From Dryocosmus kuriphilus (lineage: Eukaryota > Arthropoda > Insecta > Hymenoptera > Cynipidae): a stretch of 64,000 bases of DNA. How positions within the stretch are numbered: position 1 is the stretch's first letter; every line of letters begins with the position of its first letter. Made by a program: the position numbers and the translations under genes. The DNA is taken from contig CM076193.1 in the NCBI GenBank assembly GCA_038277395.1, positions 177,794,711 to 177,858,710 on the forward strand, written 5' to 3'. The notes beneath the pieces were generated by a model, which saw nothing but the letters and a program-made list of their open reading frames with translations, had not been told where the DNA came from and made no database searches. Of the stretch, positions 1 to 11,689 are shown piece after piece.

Positions 1-868
1 TCTAAAGATAGGGAGCGCCACACCTTTCTAATTCGTCGAGTGAGCTGCTTGAGGGTGAATACACGCCTTCCTGCAAGTTTTCTCTTAACAACACTCCACA
101 CGTTTCCAATCGGATTGGCATCAGGAGATTGTGAAGGCCAGGACAAGGTGACGACGCCATTTTCAGCTTTCCAGTTCTTGCAGAGGCGACTGCAACGTTT
201 GGGATCGTTGTCCTCTTGAAGGATCCAAACCTCATTATTGGCTCCAAACATCTTTTCTGCAGACCTCAGAAGACCATGCTTGTAGATTTTGACCATTTTT
301 TCCGCGTTCAGGTTCTCAGTGAACAGCTCTAAACAGCCAAAACCGGGCTGTGAGAAGCATCCCCAAACATGGATCTTTGCTGGGTGTTTAACAGTTCGCT
401 GGAGGAACCGCTCACCTTTGCCTGACCAGGCACGTTTTATTGCAACCCATGCCCAAAAGGATGCTTCGTCGGAAAAAATCACATTTGACCAATCGCGGTC
501 ATTATTTTCCATAGCCCATGACAGCCGCATCTTATGGTGTTTATAATAGCGTCTAATCCCTTCTCCGCTAGCTTAGCCTTGGCTTCGCGCAGCCGTAGAG
601 TGGGGTTGCGCTTGAATAGTGCGATGATCCCCTTATCCTCCTTGCTGGACGTTGCTCGCGTTTCTCCTTTTCCTGGAAGATCGTCAACAGCTTTTGTGTC
701 CCTATACCGCTCCAGCCACTTTTGCACGAAGTACTTAGACTTTTTAAGCACTTTAGCAGCAGCTGAGTATGAAAGTTTTGGTCCGTGTGCATTGCTGCAC
801 AAAAACAGAGCTTCGAACCGTTTAGCGTATACTGCACTCATTGCGCAAACTTGTTCACTATCCGACAA
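1..868 (-). pseudogene. Tc1-like transposase remnant
   Basis: Read on the minus strand, the first part (868 down to about 540) encodes an N-terminal helix-turn-helix region containing SAAAKVLKKSKYFVQKWLERY and a GKGETRATS linker, typical of Tc1-like DNA-binding domains. After a frame break and apparent small deletion near 535-545 a second frame runs to the window edge with the DDE catalytic region: VIFSDEASF (first Asp), HVWGCFS, LQEDNDPKR (second Asp) and WPSQSPDANPIGNVW. In Tc1 proteins the last motif normally reads PxxNPIENxW, so the third catalytic acid is Gly here (GGA in place of GAA). The known family function is cut-and-paste transposition at TA. The copy is inactive: frameshifted, lacking the catalytic Glu, and its 3' end lies outside the window. 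Start could be Met 868 or the Met at about 841. Confidence 0.85.
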
Positions 869-1000
869 ATCGAATGAGCCTGAACCAGGTCGGCAATTCC
901 GCTCTTGCCCTTGAAACGCGCAGTCAGGTCAAAAAAGAAATGAACAAAAATCTTTAAAACTTTTCGAGCAAACGCGTATTCTTTCTTGTCGAACAGACTG

Positions 1001-1025
1001 TAGTTAGTTAGTTAGTTAGTTAGTT
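1001..1025. repeat. (TAGT)n tetranucleotide tract
   Basis: About six copies of a TTAG/TAGT unit, directly followed by a GA-rich block. It could be a retroelement tail or target-site product; nothing else defines it. Confidence 0.7.
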
Positions 1026-1340
1026 GGTGGACAGAGAGTAGGGTAGTGAAGTTGTACGAGACTGGGGAGACGGATGGTGAGGTAAGGTCTGGTTATTGCT
1101 AATTACTACTGTCTTTTTGTGTGAAAATAGTGTGAAGGATGATGGACGTTTGAGGGGAGCGTGGGGAGCGGAGCGAGAGGTTGATAAGTGGCGCCGGAGA
1201 CCAGTGGATAAGGTAGGGGAGTAGCAGGCCACACGGTAACAGGCCGATTACGAGGAGACCAAGGTAACAGAACGCTAGAGGGCAATACATGCCCGAGGTG
1301 TAACGAATGTCTGGTAATTTACGCGGCAAAATTGAAAAAT
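1026..1340. other. GA-rich block, possible LINE 5' UTR debris
   Basis: The stretch is much richer in G and A on the plus strand than its surroundings, with many GGAGAG/GTGAGG words, similar in composition to the leader of the GA-rich LINE at 63.0-63.4 kb. I could not align it by eye to that leader, and the short minus-strand ORFs across it are compositional artefacts. No gene is supported. Confidence 0.3.
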
Positions 1341-2530
1341 ATTTTAATTCAAATATTTCTTAGAATTTGAAATTCTCGCGATAGGTTCGAGAACCACTTC
1401 GAGACTGAAGAGTCTCCTCGCCTCGAGTGTAAATGTGACGATTCCAACGATGATTGTCCTGAGTCAGAGATGATGTTGTTAATTATTTAAAGAAAGGTAA
1501 TCAAAGAATTAAATTTTAAACTATTAAGTTTGAAAAACACGACATAATCTGATTTATTTAGTCAATGGTATCAGTACAAGTACGCGATCAAATCTCTAAG
1601 TCCGATTTACAAAATTTTCTAAGTCCAAATACTTAAGAAAAATATGAGACGTAGTTCGGCGTTTGAAAGTCGATCGAAATCTACAGCCAAAAATCGAAGC
1701 TGCAAGTGTGCTTTCGGACCGCGCAGCGGTCGACGGATCTCTTGCGCAAACCTACTCTTACATACATTCACCGTTCTATCCAATGACATACTTAGCTTTT
1801 ACCCCATAGTAGGCAACCCCATGCTCTAACCCTACTCATTGGAAAAATCCCATTAAGCACGTTTTATTGTTTTTAGAGTGAAATCTCATTTCACGCTTCA
1901 ATATCAAAACGCGCCAGTAAATAAGAGTTGTAAAAATGAACGACTTAGCTGTCTAGTAAAAAGTGTCAAGAAGAATATTAAAATAAAATTTATAACTTTG
2001 GTTGCCCCAAATAATGACAAAGTCTTCGTTATCTCCATTCATACACAGAATCACAAATACCTTATTCTAAATGGTTTCTAACGCTGAAAGGTAGTTAAGA
2101 AAATTAGTTCTATAATTACGAAAATCATAAAAGTTAATCGAATACATTTCAAAATCCTGAGTTCCTAGAGTCAGTTCACATTCTCCAAATTGCCAAGTCT
2201 CTCTCGATATTCTTATTTCAAAATTCAATTTACTTTATTAATAAAAGAATCTTTCTTCAGTCTTCGTATGCATAGACCCATATTCAAACACTTGTCGCAA
2301 ATTTGCCTGTCATCAATTTCTTGGTTCTAAAAATAATATTACATTAATACAATGTTCATATTCATTCCGATTTAAGTCGATTCATCTCTGTTCCCTATTT
2401 GTCAATCTCTCTCTTGTCGTTCTTCATTATTTCATATCGTTTATTCTGGCTGAATATTTTAATAATTCCCACATGTCTTATTTAAAATATACGGGTATTT
2501 TAAAAGTCTGAGAGGTGCTGCCTCTTCAGA
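1341..2530. other. AT-rich sequence without recognisable gene
   Basis: Unremarkable AT-rich DNA. The two ORFs of about 60-67 codons at 1644-1829 and 1878-2081 show no domain, signal peptide or homology I can recognise. Confidence 0.5.
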
Positions 2531-2700
2531 GAAACGAGTGTACTAGCGGAAAATATCACATCGTTACAAGGAAGTGAACTAGAGACTGAGACCCGGTGTG
2601 CAATGAATGAAGTGGTGAGCCGGGCTGGCGGGACTAGTGGGGGCGACGCAGAGAGGATTGGGTTTGGCAAGTCAATTGGTAAGGTGAGTCAAGTAAGGCC

Positions 2701-3690
2701 ATGGATAAGGCATTAGATCAGACAAAGGACACAATGGAAAATATGTTCCGAGAGTTAGAGAAGATAGTGAGCAGATGGATAGAGGAAGAGAAGGAACATA
2801 GGAGGGGAACAGAGGAGATATTCATAAAGATAAAAGAGAAATGGGAGGAATGGGAAAAGTGTTGGAAGAAAGAGAAAGAGAAAGTGTGGCAAAAATTAGG
2901 GAGGATGGAGCAGGGACAGAGGAAAGAGCAGGAAGAGGAGAGAAAGGTAATAAGGCAGGTTGAAGAGAGGGTACGTAACTTAGAATGCAGAGCTGAACGT
3001 CAAGAGAATCGTGAGAAAATAGGTAGAGGGGACAGGGAGAGGGAGATGTGAACTTGAGAGAGGAGAATGAGAGAATGAAAAGTAGAGTACGTGGGTTAGA
3101 AAGGAAAATGGAGAGGGTTGAAAGGGAAAAGAAAAGGAGAAATGTCGTTATAAAAGGATTGCAAGTAGAAACCGAAACGGGAAAGAAGGAGGTAGAGAAG
3201 CTTTTGAGGGACATAGGGGCAAATTTCGGGATGTAGGAGATAAAGGGGCTGGGCAACAAGACAGGAAGAAAAACGAGGATGTACGTAGTAAAGCTGGGAA
3301 GTGAAGTGGAGAGGAGAGAGGTAATGAGGAAAAAGAAGGTGCTTAGGGGAAGAAAAGAAAGAATTGATGAAGATATGACATGGAGGGAGAGAAGGAAAAG
3401 ATGGTTAAGAGGGCTTGGGAGGATAGGAGAAAAGGAAATAGAGTTTGGTTTGGGAGAGACGTGTTTTGGGTGAAAGAGACGGTGTGGATATGGGACGAAG
3501 AGAGAGAGGACTTGAAAATAGGTGAGCGGTCTCAAGGTCGAAGGAGAATAGAGGTGAGTAAAAACAACAGAGTAGAAGCTCCGCGGTTTGCGAACGAGAT
3601 AAGAGGAAGAATGTGGGGTGAAGGGAAAGAGAGTGCGAAAAGGGGATTAAAGTAGTTTTTTGGAATGTGCTAGGGATGAATGAAGAAATT
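2701..3690 (+). pseudogene. LINE ORF1 protein (coiled coil plus RRM-like/CTD region), frameshifted
   Basis: The first about 115 codons form a highly charged coiled coil (KIKEKWEEWEKCWKKEKEK and further heptads), as in ORF1p proteins that trimerise and coat LINE RNA. After a frame change at about 3049 follow RRNVVIKGLQ and EVEKLLRDIGA, the pattern of an ORF1p RNA-binding domain, then, after another break, RIDEDMTWRERRKRW and a WIWDEE segment shared with copies 2 and 3. At least three frame disruptions occur (about 3049, 3236 and 3400), so no full protein is made. The same order of blocks occurs at 57.2-58.1 kb, which supports homology. The function (RNA-binding nucleoprotein) is from family knowledge; the assignment to a particular LINE clade is open. 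Confidence 0.75.
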
Positions 3691-3948
3691 GGTGAGGCTG
3701 AGAGAAAGAGCAGATCATACAGGGTGCAGAAGAGCCAAAATGATTCGTATGAAGGCAGAAGAAAAGTCAGTAGAGTCGAGAATTAATGTACCATCAATAG
3801 AATGGAAAGGACGAGAGGAAACGGCAGCCCGAGGTCTTGAGCGGCAGTGCGTAGATTTAGATTAGAGATTAAGAAGCTATGTGCATATAAGATAAGGTAG
3901 AAATAAGTATTTGTAAAATCTACGCTGGATGTAAAGATGTGATGGTTA

Positions 3949-3998
3949 TGTAAAGACTCTCAAATCCGTAAAAGGGAGAGAGTATAAATAAATAAACG
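3949..3998 (+). other. LINE 3'-end hairpin and tail, copy 1
   Basis: GACTCTC ... CCGTAAAAGG ... GAGAGAGT can fold into a stem with a GTAAAA loop. The same structure ends copies 2 (about 56907-56941) and 3 (about 61484-61528). It is the probable template recognition structure for the element's reverse transcriptase (inference). Confidence 0.6.
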
Positions 3999-4009
3999 AA
4001 CTTAAGAAC

Positions 4010-4879
4010 TACGCAATATTTCCTTCTTTTGGATTAAAACTTTTTAGCATTTTGCTCTTCGTCACTGCATTGATTATAATATATGTATGTATATTTTTTT
4101 TTTATTTCAAGTCATTAGGATTTTGCTCTTCGAAAGTAAGAAAACATATTGCGAGTGAATATAATATTCACTTATCAATATTCATATCTTATCAATATTC
4201 ACTTAAAGACTTCGCAATATGTTTTCTCCTTTTCGGTTTGAACTTTTTAGAATTTTGCTCTTCGAAGGGAAGAAAACATATTGCGAAGTCTGTAAGTGAA
4301 TATTGATACGAAGTGATATTGATGTGAAGTGAATATTGATAAGTGAATATGATATATACATATATTATTATTATTATTATCAATTCAGTGGCAAAATTCA
4401 AAAAGTTCAAAACGAAAAGAAGAAAACATATTTCGAAATCTTGGAGTGAATATTGATCAGTGAATACGATATATGTATATATATATACGCATCATATTCA
4501 CTTATCAGTGCTCGTTTCGTATCAATATTCACGTAAAAACTTCGCAATATGTTCTCTTCTTTTCGTTTTGAACTTTTTTGAATTTTGCTCTTCGTAGCTG
4601 CATTGATTATATTATACGAGTATATCGAAAAGAAGGAAACATGTTACGAAGTCTTTAAGTGAATAATAATATGAAGTGAATATGATATATATATATTATA
4701 AATCAATGCAACGACGAGGATCAAAATTCTAAAAAGTTCAAATTAAAAAGGGGAAAACATATTGCAAAATCTTCAAGCGTAATTGATATGTAAATCTAAT
4801 ATATAAATATATATATATATATATTATACAAATTTTGTATATATATATATATATTATTTAGATATATATATATGTATAT
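4010..4879. repeat. AT-rich palindromic MITE-like repeat field
   Basis: Many copies, in both orientations, of a block reading TTTTGCTCTTCG, CGCAATATGTTTTCTTCTTT and GTGAATATTGATAT, separated by (TA)n tracts. Neighbouring inverted copies give large potential hairpins. Similar blocks occur at 8819-9130, 12051-13105 and 14107-14325. The short ORFs here are spurious. Confidence 0.75.
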
Positions 4880-4887
4880 ATCATATT

Positions 4888-4902
4888 CAGAGCCGTAACT
4901 AG
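4888..4902 (+). repeat. hAT left terminal inverted repeat
   Basis: Fifteen bases beginning CAGAGCC, exactly complementary to 8796-8810, preceded by the 8-bp duplication. Confidence 0.93.
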
Positions 4903-5883
4903 GGCGGTGCCGTCGATGCCCCCGCACCGGGCGCAGGCCGTGGGGGGCGCAAAAATCGAAAAATACAAAAATAATTCAGGTGATGAAACTGATAAATTTT
5001 GCAATTAAATAAAAATATATTTTCTGCAAATCCCGACTGCGCCCCCATTATAATTTCTAAAAACATGTAGTTGCTCCCTTATATAATTTAGGCTGGGGCT
5101 ATAACTACGCGAAACCTTGAAAGCTTTGCAAGTTTCGTTGGACGAGCTGGAAAAGGGGTTCGTTTTCCACCAATCCCAGACCGTCAACAGTTTTCGGCCA
5201 TCTTTATTCGCGTGTATTCTACGTTATCTAAGACACTTGTAATTTACATACTATGTAATTTACGTATTATACGTAAAATATCCTCGAGTTACACGAAACC
5301 ATGCAACCCTGTTCTAGACTGTTAGTCTGTTTACTCAAAATTAGTTTTTGTGAAGTGTGCAATTAACAAGATTGGTAAGTACAGAAATTACATTGAAAAT
5401 GTGACATTTTGCTCTAAAATGTCTTTCATATCGTAAATCGTAAAAAGCTCAAAGAAATACTTAACCTTCTTTTTTCTTTAGTGACTTTTTAGTAACCTAT
5501 GAAATTTTAACCTCAAAACTCAAACTTAATTTTCGCGGATCTAAATGATTTTTCTATTGAACTTTTTTTTTTCTCTGTATTTATTAACTCAAAATCACAG
5601 GAATGGATCATCAGATTATTTTTTAATAAGTAATTAATTTCTTATCACTGTCTTAATTCGACTCGAGCTGGGTAAAAAAAGTGTTAACCTGACAATATTA
5701 CCTTCAGATAATGTTTTCTCATAACGGGAAGCATTTTTTCAATACAAATTTTTGGTATCGATTATGCCATTCTGCCAGTTAACTTATTTTGCCTTAACAC
5801 CCTCCAAATACCTTTTACTGAAATCTTTAAATAGTTAAATTTTTTTTATTAAGGTTTCCTGAATTCTTTATCACTTCTTAACG

Positions 5884-8432
5884 ATGCCTCCTAAACGACC
5901 ATCTGGAGCAGAGTTCCGAAAAAGAAAACGGTCCAAAGAAAGCGATGACAAGAAAATGTCAAAAGCTTTGCTTAGCTGGGCAAACATAGACTCGACTGCA
6001 CAACCTCAATCTGATAATGCTCTTCACGATTCTGAAAAAAGTGACTTAGATGTAGCTGCAGATAAAATATTTCAAGTACCTTCCACATCACAATCTGACA
6101 ACGAAATCCCATCATCACCGCAGGATACAGCCGATTCCAGTCTTCAAGATGTAAGTAATGATATAAAAGAATCTCTGCATACAGACCCAGTAAAACCGAC
6201 CGTCACTTTTGACCGAAATGATCCAAAATCATGGTTCCCAATGACTGACTCAATTCGCAGTTTTCTTGTCGAACGTGGTCCGGACCAAGGAAAAGAATCA
6301 GATTTTTCTTTATCTGAAACCACTGATAATAGAAAATTTTCTAAAGAATGGTTTACAAGAAAATTAGTTAACGGACAGTTTTCAGACAGAAGCTGGTTGA
6401 TCTATAGTAACAAAAGAGGAGCAATATTCTGTTTCCCTTGTATTCTGTTCAGTATAATCCTTTTTGAAAGCCCCAGTGTATCGTCACTTGCCAATCCAGA
6501 GCAAGGTTTTAGCGATTGGCGACATTTAAGTCCAAGGATTCCTGAGCATGAGAACTCGCGATTACATCATGAAAATTGTATTAAATGGAAAACTCTGGAA
6601 AAAAATTTGAGGGTAAAATCGTCCATTGATGCGTCTCTTCAAATCGCAATTGACCAAGAAAAGGAAAAATGGCGGCTAATTCTAAGAGTACACATTAGTG
6701 TCATTCTTTTTTGTGCTGAGAACAATTTAGCTCTAAGAGGAACTGATGAAAGAATTGGCGAACAGAATTCAGGAATATTTTTGAGCGCTGTTAAATTGAT
6801 AGCGAATTTCAATCCAGAATTAAAATCACATATTGAATCTCATAGAAAGGGAAGCGTGACTTATTTCTCTCCATTGATTCAAAATGAAGTCATTGAGTTA
6901 ATTGCGGCTGCTGTTAGAAAACAAATTCTTGACGAAGTGAAGTCCTCCAAATATTATTCTATTGTTTTCGACTGTACTCCAGATTTTTCGCATAAGGAAC
7001 AGATGTCTCAAATTTTAAGATACGTAAGAGTTGTTAATGGGAAGGTCACCATAGAGGAACGTTTATTGACTTTATTATCTTTCACGAAAAAACAGGCGAA
7101 GGATTAGCGAATGAAATGACCAGCAAATTGGAAGCGGATGGTCTCAACATTAAAAATATCAGAGGACAGGGCTATGATAATGGAAGTAATATGAGCGGAA
7201 AATACAACGGTGTCCAAGCTAAGATTCTAGAAATGAACGAACATGCTCAATTTGTTCCATGTACGGCACATAGTTTGAACCTTGCAGGAGTTCATGCTGC
7301 CAATGTTTCATCCGATATGATAACGTTTTTCGGTATTGTGCAAAGACTATTTACTTTTTTTTCTGGATCAACAATTCGTTGGGAAGTTCTGATGCAACAT
7401 GTTGATGTATCTTTGAAATGTCACGCAGACACTAGATGGTCGACCAAATCAAGGGCAGTGAATGCCCTAAATACACAACTCCCACAAGTTGTCACTGCAT
7501 TAAATGTTTTGACTTCTGATAAGTATAATGCAGACACTATTGCAACAGCTAAAAGTTTATTGAATAATATAAATTTTAAATTTCTGTGCACCTTAAGTGT
7601 GTGGGCTCAAATTTTAACTGCCATTGACAGAGTGAATCGAAGCCTACAATACAAAAATATGACGGTAGATAGAGCATCCAAAATGGTAGAAGGACTCACA
7701 AAACAGATTCAAAACATCCGAGATGAAGATTTTTAAAAAAAAGTCTTTGCTATAGCGAAAAATGTAGCTACAACCATTAAAATTGAAAATGATTTTGCTC
7801 AGAAAAGAAGACGCTGTGTCCAAAGACAAGACATAGATGAAAGTTTGGACGCAGGTTACAACATAACACCAAAACAAAATTTCCAAAATGGAATGTTTGA
7901 AGTAATAGACCTTTTAATAACTCATTTCAAATGGAGGTTTGAGAAGCTGAACCTTATCGCAGAAGATTTCGGATTTCTATCAATTTGTGGTTTAAAGAAT
8001 ATTGATCCTGAAAGCCTGAAAAAACAAGCGAAAGATTTAGCTATCAAGTATGGAAACGACATTAATCAGGCAGAATTTATCAGTGAATTGGAAACGGTAC
8101 AATTTCAAGCAGATACACTTTTTGCTGAGTCAGAATCAACAGCTTCGCTGGACTTACTTCAGGCCCTTCATGAATATTCCTTAGCGGAAACTTGTCCAAA
8201 CATTGATATAGCCCTCAGAATTTTTCTCACGTTAGCCGTGACTGTAGCTTCTTGCGAACGAAGTTTCAGTAAACTAAAACTGATCAAAACATATCTAAGA
8301 TCGAGTATGGGACAATTGAGATTGACGAGTTTGGGCATCTTGTCCATAGAAAATGCAATCGCAAGACAACTGAATTACGATGATGTTATTAATACTTTCG
8401 CGTCACAGAAGGCACGAAAAGTTAAACTCTGA
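5884..8432 (+). pseudogene. hAT transposase with TTF-type zinc finger (ZMYM1-like)
   Basis: About 840 codons. The ATG at 5884 follows a non-coding leader and opens a basic N-terminus (KRPSGAEFRKRKRSKE). A TTF-type zinc-finger region follows (KRGAIFCFPCILF, later HHENCIKW), then a long DUF4371-like segment and the RNase H-fold core with IVFDCTPD (first Asp), GQGYDNGSNMSGKY (second Asp), and PCTAHSLNL and DTRWS motifs. The hAT dimerisation region is at the C-terminus (AVTVASCERSFSKLKLIKTY, then SIENAIA). Two lesions are visible: a one-base frameshift near 7075-7085 and an in-frame TAA at 7734 after DEDF; both flanks stay readable in frame. Such proteins cut and paste DNA in the nucleus. The few lesions and intact ends suggest a fairly recent copy. 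Confidence 0.92.
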
Positions 8433-8731
8433 ATATTTTGTAAATTCCATTTTTTACGATTTAATCCTAATTGTTTTTATTTTGTAAAGCATACGTTTCT
8501 TTATATAATAAGGAATTATTTAATTAATTAATCAATAAAAAAATCTAGGCCTTTTACTCATGCTTAAGTGAATAGAAAATTTTTTACTGTCCAAAAAATT
8601 CTATCGCCCTTGAGAATTGTCAAAATTTAGTTTTTGTGTTCGTATTTTTTTGCTCAGGATTTCCCACTAGACATCAATGACCGTTCAACCTAGAAATTTT
8701 TAAAATATTGGCCTACGGCGTTATTTTCTTT

Positions 8732-8759
8732 GGGGGGGGGGGGGGGGGGGGGGGGGGGG
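8732..8759 (+). repeat. Poly-G run (28 G) inside the hAT 3' region
   Basis: An uninterrupted run of about 28 G near the right end of the hAT. It can form G-quadruplexes; its true length may differ because of polymerase slippage or assembly. Confidence 0.9.
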
Positions 8760-8795
8760 TGCAAAATTAGCAACTCGCACCGGGCGCAAAAAAGG

Positions 8796-8810
8796 CTAGT
8801 TACGGCTCTG
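8796..8810 (-). repeat. hAT right terminal inverted repeat
   Basis: Exact inverted match to 4888-4902, followed by the ATCATATT duplication. Confidence 0.93.
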
Positions 8811-8818
8811 ATCATATT

Positions 8819-9170
<352 letters not shown>

Positions 9171-9569
9171 TCTCTCTATATTATAAAAAGATCTCGCCGC
9201 CGCTGTGGCAGAAATCCAGCACCCTTCCCCTCACCCCTTCTCCCTTCCCCTCTCGCCCATATCCCGTCCCCTCACCCCCTTCCCCTCTCGCCCCTCTCTT
9301 TTCCCTTCACCCCCTTCACCTTCCCCTCTCGCCCTTCACTCTTCCCCTCACCCCCTTTTTCCTTATTATCCCCTTTGACCTGTGACCATTGACTTTGGAC
9401 CTATTTGACACGGATGGGCACATGACCCCGTGAAAAAAAAACACCCTCACCACTATGTGTGTGACAAAAGTTGATCCAACTTGACTATATTTAACGTAAT
9501 CTATCTATTATCCTTAAATTGATTTGGTTTTTGGTTTTTAGCCAATTTCAATGAAATTAGATCGTGAAT

Positions 9570-10375
9570 TTAATAAATGACGTAATTGCAATGAAATTGT
9601 TTCCGAGATGCACTGCGTGGAAGTAACCAATATTGCATTTCAAACTGTAAACAAATTGTATTAATTGGTTTATACATGTACCTGAAAATTACGGTATTAT
9701 TTATTATTATATATATTATATATAAAATTATTATAATATTGAAATTTTGACTGGAATTTTCACTATGGCGACAAAGAAGTTGTCCTCCTAAAAGTAAAAG
9801 ACTTAAATCCATTGATTCTTCCTTGAGGATAGTAATATGACTGGAATTTTGAACATTAATACCAATGCTGGAATTGTCTAAAAAAAATATATATATTATA
9901 TATATTAGTGATATATAAATTTTTTTTTTAAGTTTAATTTTAAAATTATTTACCATTATCATATAGACTTCCAAGAATTTCAATTTTTTGTCCTTGAATT
10001 ATATTAAAATTTGGTGTCACATTAAAAATATTAACTATTAATTTATACTTTCCACTTGTGATACTGCCTAAATATTGATTCGCTTTTTTATGCTCAGGAA
10101 TAAATTCATCTCTCAAAAAACCTTCAATTTCTATGTATAAAATTTATATAAGGAGAATTTTAATTTAATCAATTAGTAATTCGTTAATTAATCAATTTAC
10201 TTATAAGTCCTGAACTTTGAAGAATAATTTTCTTTTCAAATTTAATTTTTTTAACTTCTCCTTGATTTTGTTCGATATTAAAAAATCCAATATTCGTTAT
10301 TTTTGAATTATTTGTTAACAGTAATTCATAATGAAGATTTCCGTTATTATAATTCGAACTTGGTTTTGCCGTCAT
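9570..10375 (-). CDS. Unknown three-exon gene antisense inside the Helitron
   Basis: Read on the minus strand, exon a is 10375-10201, starting MTAKPSSNYNNGNLHYELLL. A GTAAAT donor follows and an AG acceptor opens exon b (10130-9954), which contains FLRDEFIPEHKKANQYLGSI, KYKLIVNIFNVTPN and GQKIEILGSLYDN. A second GTAAAT donor and a polypyrimidine-AG acceptor open exon c (9877 downward) with SSIGINVQNSSHITILKEES. Both junctions split codons in phase 1 and restore one reading frame, which is unlikely by chance. The exon c frame stays open to a stop at 9570, but its real end is uncertain because the last part is AT-rich simple sequence. No family is recognised. The beta-rich, glycine-punctuated exon b might be an OB-like fold (speculative). 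It could be Helitron cargo or a captured host gene. No Kozak or promoter evidence. Confidence 0.5.
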
Positions 10376-10501
10376 ATTTTGAATTAAAAGTTTCTAAAAT
10401 ATGAAAACATAGACTTAATTTTTTAAGGGTTAAAAATTAAGTTTTTTTTAGGTCTTAAAATTTTAAGGTCTTTTGAAGGTTAAGACTGTTGTAAAATTGA
10501 A

Positions 10502-11482
10502 AATTTACCATTTGCTGGAAAATTAATAATACTAGGAGGAGATTTTCGACAAATTTTACCTGTAATTAAAAACGGTTGTAGAACAAGTATTGTTCAGGAA
10601 CCAATCAAATATTCTTATTTATGGCCCAATTTCAAAATTATGAATTTAAAATTAAATATGCGATCGTGTAATAATGATTTTTCAAAATTTTTGTTAAAAA
10701 TTGGACAAGGAAGTATTAATTCCTTTTATATACCCGAACATTGGAAAACAAATGATATATGTACAGAAATATATGGCACAAATATAAATGAAAATGATGA
10801 TTTATCAAATTGTGCAATACTAGCTTGCCATAATGAAGACATTTATAAATTGAATAATAAAATATTAAAGAAAATTTTAGCAAAAGAAGTAACATATTAC
10901 AGTGTAGATTACGCAAAAAATAAAGGAGTTGACCAAATTGATGAGGATGTTCAGTTAAATTTTCCTATTGAATATTTAAATTCGTTGAAATTTCCAGGTT
11001 TACCAATTCATAAATTAACTTTAAAAATTGGCGCACTTGTAATGCTGATAAGAAATTGAAGTATTAATGATGGGCTTTGTAATGGAACACTTTTGAAAAT
11101 TTTACAACTACACAAATTTAATATTAAAGTTATGGTTATTACTGGTACTAAAAAGGGAACTACGGCTTTAGATTCTGGGGAATTTTCTTCTTTACCATTT
11201 ATTTTATATAGAAGACAATTTCCAATTTTTTTAGCTTTTGCAATTACAATAAATAAATCTCAAGGTCAAAGTTTCGAAAAATTAGGAATATTCTTTCATA
11301 GACCTTTATTTTCTCATGGACAATTATATGTAGCTCTATCCAGATGTAAAAATCCTGATAAATTGTTTATTGAGAATAAATCAGAAGATGATACAAATAT
11401 TAAAAATATTGTTTGGAAAGAAATTTTTATTAAAAATGAACTATGTTCTCTTGGTCTTATATATTTTTTAAAATATATATAA
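10502..11482 (+). pseudogene. Helitron Pif1-like helicase, C-terminal fragment
   Basis: One reading frame, interrupted by a single TGA at 11057, carries LPFAGKLIILGGDFRQILPV (helicase motif region around GGDFRQ), then LLKIGQGS, the spacer FPIEYLNSLKFPGLPIHKL and LKIGALVMLIRN. Beyond the stop it continues with SINDGLCNGT, YRRQFPIFLAFAITINKSQGQSF and FSHGQLYVALSRC, the last two being conserved Pif1/RecD-like motifs V and VI. The Walker A/B motifs and the N-terminal Rep nuclease are absent upstream, where the strand instead carries the antisense spliced gene. The TGA replaces what is usually Leu. In Helitrons this 5'-3' DNA helicase unwinds DNA during rolling-circle-like transposition. The fragment is dead. 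Confidence 0.88.
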
Positions 11483-11689
11483 TATTAAATAAAGTTTCTG
11501 TTTATTAAATTTTAATAAACAGAACTTTTTTAAAACTTTTTCTCAGTGTATAAAATATATAATATATGAACAATTTAGTATAATTTTGATACAGATTTTT
11601 GAGATGCAATATTGATTACTTCCACGTAGTGCACCTTGGAAACGATTTCATTGAATTTTAAGTGAATTATTGTAAAATATAATGATCAC

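Larger units (their letters stand above)
2531..3998 (+). mobile_element. GA-rich LINE copy 1, internally deleted (ORF1 retained, EN-RT lost)
   Basis: A non-LTR retrotransposon copy with a GA-rich leader, ORF1 and the family 3' tail, but almost no endonuclease or reverse transcriptase. The coding part stops a few codons into the endonuclease (VVFWNVLGMNE at about 3651-3683) and passes into the 3' UTR. The last 40 bp hold the same hairpin-forming tail as copies 2 and 3, followed by an A-rich AAATAAATAAA end. The 5' boundary is uncertain and no target-site duplication was found. The structure recalls half-LINEs that keep ORF1 and both ends. Confidence 0.7.
4888..8810 (+). mobile_element. Complete hAT-type DNA transposon
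   Basis: The element starts CAGAGCCGTAACTAG and ends with the exact reverse complement of these 15 bases. ATCATATT directly precedes it (4880-4887) and directly follows it (8811-8818), a perfect 8-bp target-site duplication as expected for hAT elements. It carries one transposase gene, now broken. It is inserted in the AT-rich MITE-like repeat field, which resumes on the other side. Subterminal GC-rich words (GCACCGGGCGC) are present near both ends in inverted orientation. Confidence 0.93.

Noticed and set aside
2822..3535. Long minus-strand ORF (237 codons, Ser/Leu/Phe-rich)
   Set aside because: It is the antisense of the GA-rich LINE ORF1; the Ser/Phe/Leu composition follows from the complementary CT-rich strand. 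The same applies to minus ORFs at 57.0-61.1 kb.
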